From Burkholderiales bacterium (GTDB lineage: Bacteria > Pseudomonadota > Gammaproteobacteria > Burkholderiales > SG8-39), in NCBI GenBank assembly GCA_020846575.1, contig JADLDQ010000029.1, forward strand, positions 1 to 5,984: 5,984 nt of DNA, read 5' to 3'. A program made the position numbers and the translations under genes. How positions within the stretch are numbered: the stretch's first letter is position 1; the number at the start of each line of letters is the position of its first letter. The notes below the pieces were generated by a model. That model was not told where the DNA came from. It searched no databases and saw only the letters and a list, made by a program, of their open reading frames with translations. Below are positions 1 to 5,127 of this stretch, piece after piece.

Positions 1-2550
1 AAGGCCTGCATCTACCAGAAGCAGGACCCGGTGGACATTCCCCAGGCGGAAACGCGCACCCTGAAGGACGTGCTCGCCCTGCCCTGGGGGTTCGAGATCT
101 ATTCGCTGCTCACCCGCTGGAACCCCCTCAACTTGCGCCTGCCGCTGCCCAGGGCCCGCAGCGGCTACCGCGTCCTGGTGGCCGGCATGGGCCCGGCCGG
201 CTTCGGTCTGGCGCACTACCTGATGAACGAGGGCCACGCGGTAGCCGGCATCGACGGGCTGAAGATAGAACCGCTGCCCGAGCGGCTCTCGGGGGTGCGA
301 GCGGACGGGACGCGGGTCGCCTTCGAGCCGATCCGCGACATCGGCGAACTGCGCGAGTCGCTTGGCGAGCGCGTCATGGCGGGGTTCGGCGGCGTGGCCG
401 AGTACGGCATCACGGTGCGCTGGGACAAGAATTTCCTGAAAGTGGTGCGGCTGCTGCTGGAGCGGCGCGCCGCGTTCGCGATGTACGGCGGGGTGCGCTT
501 CGGCGGCACCGTCACGCTGGAGGACGCGTTCGCGTGGGGATTCGACCACGTGGCGCTGGCGATGGGCGCGGGCAAGCCGACCATGATCGACATGCCCAAC
601 GGACTGGCGCGCGGCGTGCGCGCCGCATCCGACTTCCTGATGGCGCTGCAGCTCACCGGCGCGGCGAAGTCCGATTCCATCGCCAACATGCAGCTGCGCC
701 TGCCGGTGGTGGTGATCGGCGGCGGCCTCACCGCCATCGACACCGCCACCGAGTCGCTCGCCTACTACGAGGTTCAGGTGGAGAAGTTCCTGGACCGCTA
801 CGACAAGCTCGCCCATCTGCTGGGCGAGGATGCGGTGCGCGAACGCTGGGACGCCGAGGAGCGCGAGATCGCCGAGGAGTTCCTCTCGCACGGCCGCGCC
901 ATCCGCGACGAGCGCCGGCGCGCTGCGGCCGAGGGCCGCGAGCCGCACATCGTCGAGCTGCTGCAGTCCTGGGGCGGAGTCACCATCGCCTACCGCCGGC
1001 GCCTCGTCGACAGCCCCTCCTACACGCTCAACCACGAGGAGGTGGAAAAGGCGCTGGAGGAAGGCGTTGCCTTCGCCGAGTGCCTCGCTCCCGCCTCGGT
1101 CGAGGTGGACGAGTATGGCGCGGCGCGCGCCGTGCACTTCCGCCGGCAGGTCTTCGACGCGCATGCCAGGACGGGCGACGGTGCAGAGTGCCGGCTCCTC
1201 GCGCGCACCGTGTTCGTCGCCGCCGGCACCCAACCCAACACCGTGCTCGCACGTGAGGACGCGCTGCACTTCCCGGTGGACGGGCGCTACTTCCGCGCCT
1301 GCGACGAGAACGGCGAACCCGTGAAGCCGGAGTACGCGATCGCAAAGCCGGTGCGCCCGGACGTGCTCCTCACACGCTTCCAGGACGGGCGCTTCGCGTC
1401 CTTCTTCGGCGATCTGCATCCGTCCTTCTTCGGCAACGTGGTGAAGGCGCTCGGCTCGGTGCGCCAGGGCCACGGCGTCGTCTCCAGAGTGCTCGCCCAG
1501 CGCCCGGGGCCGGCCGGTCCTTCCGAGGCCGAATTCTTCGCGCGCCTGGACCGCGAGCTGCGCGCCACGGTGCACGCGGTCAACCGCCTCACGCCCAGCA
1601 TCGTGGAAGTGGTGGTGCACGCGCCGCAGGCCGCCCGCCGCTTCCGGCCCGGCCAGTTCTACCGGCTGCAGAACTTCGAGTCGCTCGCCCCGCGCGTGCT
1701 CGGCACCCGGCTGCAGATGGAGGGACTCGCGCTCACCGGCGCCTGGGTGGACCGGGAGCGCGGCCTGGTCTCGACCATCGTCCTGGAGATGGGCGGCTCC
1801 TCCGACCTGTGCGCCTGCCTCGAGCCCGGTGAGCCGGTCGTCCTCATGGGACCGACCGGTTCTCCCACGCACATCGCCGGCGGCGAGACCGTGATGCTGG
1901 TGGGCGGAGGCCTGGGGAATGCGGTGCTGTTTTCCATCGGGCAGGCGCTGCACGCCGCGGGGTCGCGGGTGCTGTACTTCGCCGGCTACAAGAAGGCGAT
2001 CGACCGCTACCACGTCGAGGAGATCGAGACGGCGGCCGACGCCGTGGTGTGGTGCTGCGACGAGGAACCCGGGTTCAGCCTGGACCCGCGCCGCGGCCGG
2101 CCGCAGGATCGCACCTTCATCGGCAACATCGTGCAGGCGATGGAGGCCTACGCCGCCGGGCGCCTGGGCACGCCCGCCATTCGCATGGAGGCGGTGGACC
2201 GCATCATCGCCATCGGCTCGGACCGCATGATGGCCGCCGTCGGCCGCGCGCGCCACGACGTGCTCGCCCCGCACCTGAAGCCCGCGCACGTGGCGATCGG
2301 GTCGATCAATTCGCCGATGCAGTGCATGATGAAGGAGATCTGCGCCCAGTGCCTGCAGCCGCACCGCGACCCGCACAGCGGCGAGGTGCAGTACGTCTTT
2401 TCCTGCTTCAACCAGGACCAGCCGCTCGACCGGGTGGATTTCCACGCGCTCTCGGAGCGGCTGCGGCAGAACTCGCTGCAGGAAAAGCTCACGGCGCAGT
2501 GGATCAGGCACTGCCTCGGGGAGCTGAAGGCGCAGCGCGAGATGGTGTAG
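1..2550 (+). CDS. Composite FAD/NAD(P)-dependent oxidoreductase with C-terminal ferredoxin-reductase and [2Fe-2S]-like module (5' end outside window)
   Basis: The reading frame is open from base 1 (K-A-C-I-Y-Q-K), so the GTG at 31 is not the true start and the N terminus lies upstream. Residues are counted from that GTG. A first Rossmann motif GMGPAG lies at 52-57. A second, GGGLTA, lies at about 230-235 after a VVVIG strand. An ATG-like flavin motif (VFVAAGTQPN) is at 394-403, and a GD...P segment at 460-464. This half resembles the GltD/pyridine nucleotide-disulfide oxidoreductase fold; the visible Cys of KACIYQK may be the tail of an N-terminal Fe-S domain. From about 512 a ferredoxin-reductase-like module follows: RFRPGQFYRL (537-546, flavin site) and VMLVGGGLGN (621-630, nucleotide site). 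Cysteines 765, 771, 774 and 792 then resemble the [2Fe-2S] ligands of PyrK-type subunits. The protein is probably a soluble electron-transfer enzyme moving electrons between NAD(P)H, two flavins and Fe-S centres. Its substrate and partner cannot be read from the sequence. Residues of about 245-310 form a charged helical insertion. The architecture is well supported; the function is not. Confidence 0.85.
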   Translation, partial: KACIYQKQDPVDIPQAETRTLKDVLALPWGFEIYSLLTRWNPLNLRLPLPRARSGYRVLVAGMGPAGFGLAHYLMNEGHAVAGIDGLKIEPLPERLSGVRADGTRVAFEPIRDIGELRESLGERVMAGFGGVAEYGITVRWDKNFLKVVRLLLERRAAFAMYGGVRFGGTVTLEDAFAWGFDHVALAMGAGKPTMIDMPNGLARGVRAASDFLMALQLTGAAKSDSIANMQLRLPVVVIGGGLTAIDTATESLAYYEVQVEKFLDRYDKLAHLLGEDAVRERWDAEEREIAEEFLSHGRAIRDERRRAAAEGREPHIVELLQSWGGVTIAYRRRLVDSPSYTLNHEEVEKALEEGVAFAECLAPASVEVDEYGAARAVHFRRQVFDAHARTGDGAECRLLARTVFVAAGTQPNTVLAREDALHFPVDGRYFRACDENGEPVKPEYAIAKPVRPDVLLTRFQDGRFASFFGDLHPSFFGNVVKALGSVRQGHGVVSRVLAQRPGPAGPSEAEFFARLDRELRATVHAVNRLTPSIVEVVVHAPQAARRFRPGQFYRLQNFESLAPRVLGTRLQMEGLALTGAWVDRERGLVSTIVLEMGGSSDLCACLEPGEPVVLMGPTGSPTHIAGGETVMLVGGGLGNAVLFSIGQALHAAGSRVLYFAGYKKAIDRYHVEEIETAADAVVWCCDEEPGFSLDPRRGRPQDRTFIGNIVQAMEAYAAGRLGTPAIRMEAVDRIIAIGSDRMMAAVGRARHDVLAPHLKPAHVAIGSINSPMQCMMKEICAQCLQPHRDPHSGEVQYVFSCFNQDQPLDRVDFHALSERLRQNSLQEKLTAQWIRHCLGELKAQREMV

Positions 2551-2554
2551 CGGG

Positions 2555-2571
2555 CGAGCGGCGCGCGCTCG
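2555..2571 (+). terminator. Possible terminator hairpin after the oxidoreductase gene
   Basis: Five bases after the TAG stop, CGAGCG-GCGCG-CGCTCG forms a perfect 6-bp GC-only stem with a 5-base loop, extendable by one G-T pair. No T-tract follows, so intrinsic termination is uncertain. The position between two convergent genes supports a terminator role; in such a GC-rich context chance is also possible. Confidence 0.4.
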
Positions 2572-2635
2572 TCACCGGGATTCGGCCGAGGCGGTGCCGG
2601 ACTGGACTGCGTCGTTCGCTTGGGCCGTGGTTCGA

Positions 2636-2651
2636 AGCCGGGCTGCCGGCT
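2636..2651 (-). terminator. Possible terminator hairpin after the DUF1178 gene
   Basis: AGCCGG-GCTG-CCGGCT forms a 6-bp stem with a 4-base loop, 12 bases beyond the TGA of the minus-strand DUF1178 gene. There is no clear T-run. The rest of the 113-base convergent gap shows no gene. Low confidence. Confidence 0.3.
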
Positions 2652-2663
2652 ATTCCCGCACCG

Positions 2664-3122
2664 TCAGTGCCAGTCCTCGCGCCGCGGGATGGGCAGCGGC
2701 AGCACCGGAATGCCCTCCTCCAGCAGCTGCTCGGTCTCTTCCTTCGAGGCCGTGCCGCGGATGTCGCGCCGGGGCGCTTCCTCGTTGTGGATGCGCCGCG
2801 CCTCGGCGGCGAAGTCCGGACCGACGTTGTCCGTGTTCGCGAGCAGGTAGTCGATGAGCCGGTTCAGTTTCTCGGGGGTAAACGCCACGGCGGCGGGGCG
2901 CGGGCCCGGGTTCTCTGCCGGGCGCTCAGACGCAGGCGCCGGCGCCGCCGGTCCGGCTTCCTGTCTCCCGATCCTGGCCATGGGAAGCTTTTCGATCTGG
3001 GTCGCGCCGCAGGTCGGACAGCACAGCAGCCCGGAGCGCTTCTGAGAGCCAAAATCCTCCGCCGAGGCGAACCAGCCCTCGAAGCGGTGATGTTTCGGGC
3101 ACACGAGTTCGAAAACGATCAT
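2664..3122 (-). CDS. DUF1178 family protein, putative zinc-ribbon-like
   Basis: This is a 152-residue protein of unknown function, with a length that fits the DUF1178 family. It starts MIVFELVCPKHHRFEGWF, the typical family N terminus. Cys8 and the nearby His11/His12, followed by C34-C35-x2-C38 (LLCCPTCG), suggest a small metal-binding ribbon. A Pro/Ala-rich linker (about 55-80) joins it to a helical C-terminal part with the family-like sequence EARRIHNEEAPRRDIRG and a closing EEGIPVLPLP. The frame extends 21 codons further upstream, but the ATG at 3122 is chosen because family homology begins exactly there. No strong Shine-Dalgarno site precedes it. The start overlaps the stop of the upstream 206-codon frame (ATGA), so coupled translation is possible, although a core gene beside accessory DNA more likely has its own promoter. 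Family assignment is firm; biochemical role is unknown. Confidence 0.93.
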   Translation of the reverse strand: MIVFELVCPKHHRFEGWFASAEDFGSQKRSGLLCCPTCGATQIEKLPMARIGRQEAGPAAPAPASERPAENPGPRPAAVAFTPEKLNRLIDYLLANTDNVGPDFAAEARRIHNEEAPRRDIRGTASKEETEQLLEEGIPVLPLPIPRREDWH

Positions 3123-3739
3123 TGCGGCATCCGCGGGTCCACCCGTCGCATTGTAGCGTCGCAGGCGGCCCGCACCTTGATCCATATCGGCAGGTGCGAT
3201 CGCGATGCTGAGGGAATACCTGGTGCCGGGACGTCAACCTTCACCCATCTTTCATCAGGGAATCGACACTTTCCCGAACCCCGACAGTGAATCCATGTGT
3301 CCCGCACCGCTGCGGCGTCGACAAGAAACGGGGCACCGACCAGAACTTGCGAAACGCTCTTGCTTTCGAAGCACTGCATTGCGCACTTGGACAGCATCCA
3401 ACCGGCGACCAATTGCAGTTCGGTACAGTCCCACGGTGGCGACGCTGAGAAGTCCCTCTGAAGTCCCTCCGGTTTCTCTAACCAATACTCCACAGAATCA
3501 GCAAAGACTTCGTGCAGGCAGAGCAGTTCCAACAAGTCATCCGGGACGCCCGGCTTTCCCCTGTGGTACTGAAGAACCTGCCGACTCGCATGGATAATTG
3601 CGTCGCTATCCCTGCCTGCCTTTTCTACCAGAATCACTTGAAACCATTCCGACAGGCGTCTTGCACGCTCGACCGCGTCGCATCGGTGCGATTGAGCGAC
3701 GCCCTCGGTTGAAGCCTTCGCGTTGCGTAGCCGCCTCAT
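3119..3739 (-). CDS. Hypothetical protein, no recognised family
   Basis: The frame codes for 206 residues that I do not recognise. It is plausibly a real gene: it has balanced composition, scattered Trp and Cys, and predicted amphipathic helices such as LSEWFQVILVEKAGRD and DDLLELLCLHEVFADSVEYW. It has no signal peptide or membrane segment. Two Cys pairs (SKCAMQCF and IHCRGSGKC) could bind metal, but this is speculative. The codons are visibly less GC-rich at third positions than those of the flanking core genes (many CAA, ATT, GAA, TTG, AGG), which suggests horizontal acquisition. An AGGA sits 3 bases before the ATG at 3739, a close but usable ribosome site. The stop overlaps the DUF1178 start as ATGA. 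The last 20 or so codons (after WVKVDVPAPG) may be run-on into former DUF1178 leader DNA. Opposite-strand frames here are poorer coding candidates. Existence is moderately sure; function is unknown. Confidence 0.65.
   Translation of the reverse strand: MRRLRNAKASTEGVAQSHRCDAVERARRLSEWFQVILVEKAGRDSDAIIHASRQVLQYHRGKPGVPDDLLELLCLHEVFADSVEYWLEKPEGLQRDFSASPPWDCTELQLVAGWMLSKCAMQCFESKSVSQVLVGAPFLVDAAAVRDTWIHCRGSGKCRFPDERWVKVDVPAPGIPSASRSHLPIWIKVRAACDATMRRVDPRMPQ
3150..3155 (-). promoter_or_regulatory. Candidate -10 element for the DUF1178 gene
   Basis: Read on the minus strand this is TACAAT, five of six bases of the sigma-70 -10 consensus, ending 27 bases before the DUF1178 ATG. No convincing -35 element is seen at a 16-18 base spacing. 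It lies inside the 3' end of the upstream 206-codon frame. Weak support only. Confidence 0.25.
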
Positions 3740-3784
3740 TCTTCCTGCCCGGCAAGCGGCGTGCTCAATGTTTGCCCCACTTGG

Positions 3785-4080
3785 TCAAGCCGCCCGCTTC
3801 ACCAGCAGCCGCACACTCAGCCCCGCGCGCGTGTCCATGTTCACCAGCGCATCGAGGCTGAACAAGTTTATCCTGCCTTTGAGCAGCGCATTCAGCCTCG
3901 GCTGCGTGGTGCCGAGTCGCTTGGCGATTTCGCCCTGCGTCTTGCCGCTCTCGCGGCAGCAATCCTCAATCCGCATCATCAGTTCGCGCGCAGCTTCAGG
4001 TTCTCGGCTTCCTCCGCCGGGACCCCCAGATCACGGAACACGTTGCCGCTGCCGCGAACGATCTCTACCCTGCTTGGCAT
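3785..4080 (-). pseudogene. XRE/HTH antitoxin-like gene (COG5606-like), split by a one-base frameshift
   Basis: The first frame, ATG at 4080, reads MPSRVEIVRGSGNVFRDLGV and on to ENLKLRAN, then TGA at 3981-3979. The next frame begins with ATG at 3979 (MMRIEDCCRESGKTQGEIAK) and runs 64 residues to 3785. Together they match the usual layout of small XRE antitoxin-like proteins: a short 'GNVF.DLG...AE..KLRAELM' N terminus, then the helix-turn-helix TQGEIAKRLGTTQPRLNALL and a 'FSLDALVNM' helix. One missing base near 3984-3986 (GCGAACTG for an expected Ala-Glu-Leu) accounts for the break. The stop and the next start overlap as TGATG, so the HTH half might still be made by re-initiation. The gene starts 11 bases after the intact antitoxin stop and would be co-transcribed with it. 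No cognate toxin of its own is present. It may be a decayed antitoxin orphan, or the break may be a sequencing error. Confidence 0.8.
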
Positions 4081-4091
4081 TTCGACTTGAA

Positions 4092-4439
4092 CTACGCCGC
4101 GCGGCGGATTTTCCCGCCCGCCAGCGCTGCGTTGACCTTCGCCAACAGCTTTGCGCTTACCCGCTCCTGCCGCTCGACCTTGGCAACGTAGGCTTGCGAT
4201 ACGCCCATGCGCCGGCCAAGCGCGGCCTGCGTGAGATTCGCCTTGATTCGCGCAAGCGCCACCGGATTCCCGACGTAATCTTCCAGCACGAAGGGAACGT
4301 AGTCATCGTCCTTGCGGCGAGCGGGCTTCTTCCCGGTCAGCTCGCCGTCGATTTCCCGCCGCAGCGCCCGGTACACCGCCACGGGCAGCAGCACGTATTC
4401 GTCCGTGCCGTCCAAGGACTTGATTCGTTGCAGGTTCAT
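4092..4439 (-). CDS. XRE-family antitoxin of a RelE-type toxin-antitoxin pair
   Basis: This 115-residue protein has an N-terminal segment (1-57: MNLQRIKSLDGTDEYVLLPV, then VYRALRREIDG) of the kind that contacts the toxin, followed by a helix-turn-helix domain at about 58-107. The HTH core is LTQAALGRRMGVSQAYVAKVERQ (69-91), with VSQAYVAKVE as the recognition helix region. The expected role is to neutralise the upstream-encoded toxin by direct binding and to repress the operon at the palindrome before the toxin gene. Its ATG at 4439 overlaps the toxin stop as ATGA, so translation is probably coupled and no separate ribosome site is needed. The toxin-first order resembles HigBA-type operons. 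The reading frame is intact, unlike its flanking genes. High confidence for an XRE antitoxin; the exact TA family is not resolved. Confidence 0.9.
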   Translation of the reverse strand: MNLQRIKSLDGTDEYVLLPVAVYRALRREIDGELTGKKPARRKDDDYVPFVLEDYVGNPVALARIKANLTQAALGRRMGVSQAYVAKVERQERVSAKLLAKVNAALAGGKIRRAA

Positions 4440-4696
4440 TTGTATGCGTCTCCACGCGGCTTGATCCGCTCGATTGAAACTACCCGAAGCTCATCCTGTC
4501 GGTCGAAGATTACGCGCCATGTGCCCACGCGCAGCCGGAAGTAGTGCTCGCCTACCAGGGGCTGCACGTTCAGTGCCGGATCGTCCGGGTCAAGCCCAAG
4601 CTGGTGAATCTTCTGTGCGATCCTCGCCCGCTCGGGCGCAGGGAGGCTTTCCAGCTTGCGCTTCGCCTGCCGCTTGATCAGGACGGTATAGGACAT
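4436..4696 (-). CDS. RelE/ParE-superfamily toxin
   Basis: This 86-residue protein has the normal length and pattern of RelE-fold toxins. A first strand (MSYTVLIKRQAKRKLESL) leads into helices with basic residues, then GLDPDDPALNVQPLVGEHY, then the diagnostic strand YFRLRVGTWRVIF (52-64). It ends with strand RVVSIERIKPRGDAYK (71-86). RelE members cleave ribosome-bound mRNA and ParE members inhibit gyrase; the sequence alone does not settle which applies. Arg54, Arg56, Arg61 and Arg81 are candidate functional basic residues. The ATG at 4696 is chosen because the family N terminus starts there. No Shine-Dalgarno site precedes it, and the predicted transcription start lies at or next to this ATG. 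It is the first gene of the operon, joined to the antitoxin by a 4-base overlap. Family call is strong. Confidence 0.93.
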   Translation of the reverse strand: MSYTVLIKRQAKRKLESLPAPERARIAQKIHQLGLDPDDPALNVQPLVGEHYFRLRVGTWRVIFDRQDELRVVSIERIKPRGDAYK

Positions 4697-4701
4697 GAGT
4701 T

Positions 4702-4730
4702 ATTTTAGTAGTGCTAAACGGTTATGTCGA
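4702..4730 (-). promoter_or_regulatory. Sigma-70-type promoter of the toxin-antitoxin operon
   Basis: On the minus strand TCGACA (4730-4725, 5/6 to TTGACA) is followed after exactly 17 bases by TAAAAT (4707-4702, 5/6 to TATAAT). This is the best promoter seen in the window. The -10 ends only 5 bases before the toxin ATG, so the start of transcription should fall at about 4695-4696, giving a leaderless message. Confidence 0.7.
4704..4718. promoter_or_regulatory. Palindromic operator candidate for TA autoregulation
   Basis: TTTAG-TAGTG-CTAAA (plus strand) is a perfect 5-bp inverted repeat with a 5-base centre, lying over the spacer and most of the -10 element of the toxin promoter. Position and symmetry fit binding by a dimeric XRE antitoxin that would block RNA polymerase. 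The role is inferred from location. Confidence 0.55.
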
Positions 4731-4825
4731 TCACGGCGGCACGCCGCAGCATTCCTTGGCAGGGACTCTGGCGCCGGGGCGATGCCCGCTTGCGGCAGGA
4801 ATGCCGTTCCGCCGGCCCGCCGTAT

Positions 4826-5055
4826 GGGTCCCGCGCGGAAGCCGGAGCGCCTGCCCCCGAGCGTGGAATCGAACGGGTCCCTCGGTGCGCCTGCGGCCCG
4901 CATCCAGGTATGGGGACCCCTCGATGAACCGGGGGCGCACTGGCGACGAAAGGATGTATTCCCCCGGGGGTCTGCCGCACAGCGTGGAGCGGAACGGGTG
5001 CAGCGAGCGGAAGCAGTCCCCGGACCCGACATGCAGCCGCGCCGACACGGGACCC
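4826..5055. repeat. Four copies of the self-complementary motif GGGWCCC
   Basis: GGGTCCC occurs at 4826-4832 and 4875-4881. GGGACCC occurs within GGGGACCCC (4912-4920) and at 5049-5055. I noticed no copy elsewhere in the window. Two of the four follow GTAT. The copies might be binding sites or repeat debris; high GC raises the chance rate but not to four in 230 bases. Confidence 0.4.
4851..4999. repeat. Imperfect 28-base direct repeat, two copies 121 bases apart
   Basis: The copies are 4851-4878 and 4972-4999. They share CTGCC at the start, then GCGTGGA, then GAACGGGT, with 22 of 28 positions identical. Read on the minus strand in matching phase they give PFDSTLGGR and PFRSTLCGR, so they could be remnants of a repeated peptide. 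The 121-base spacing puts them in different frames today, so a coding repeat would need an intervening indel. Confidence 0.5.
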
Positions 5056-5127
5056 CGCATCGACCCCCGGCGACACCTCGCCCGGGAAGTAGTTCCCCGG
5101 CCAATACCGAGGCAATAATTGCGACGG

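Larger units (their letters stand above)
4731..5127. other. Gene-free stretch between the integrase remnant and the TA operon
   Basis: No frame in these roughly 400 bases shows a protein I recognise; the long open frames are the usual effect of very high GC. It holds several small hairpins: CGGCG-GCA-CGCCG (4734-4746), GGGC-GAT-GCCC (4777-4787) and CGGCA-GGAA-TGCCG (4793-4806, a GNRA-type loop). It also has a 10-bp palindrome CCCCCGGGGG (4961-4970) and the repeats listed separately. It could be a decayed gene, a repeat-rich intergenic element or a structured RNA; the sequence does not decide. Confidence 0.5.

Noticed and set aside
534..1256. Plus-strand frame of 240 codons inside the oxidoreductase gene
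   Set aside because: Arg/Gly/Ala-rich translation out of phase with a well-supported gene; no family features.
2629..2639. GGTTCGAAGCC resembling a tRNA T-arm
   Set aside because: No matching acceptor stem, anticodon arm or D-arm upstream; taken as chance.
2049..3290. Long plus-strand open frame of 413 codons across the convergent gap
   Set aside because: It runs out of phase through the oxidoreductase 3' end and antisense to DUF1178, with Arg/Ala/Gly-rich low-complexity translation; it is a high-GC shadow frame.
3205..3597. Plus-strand frame of 130 codons opposite the hypothetical gene
   Set aside because: Pro/Arg/Ser-rich and without recognisable features; the minus-strand frame is longer and more protein-like.
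4861..4999. Possible CRISPR or tRNA attachment site at the repeats near the integrase
   Set aside because: Only two imperfect repeat copies with 121-base spacing, and the tRNA-like TCGAAC has no cloverleaf around it.
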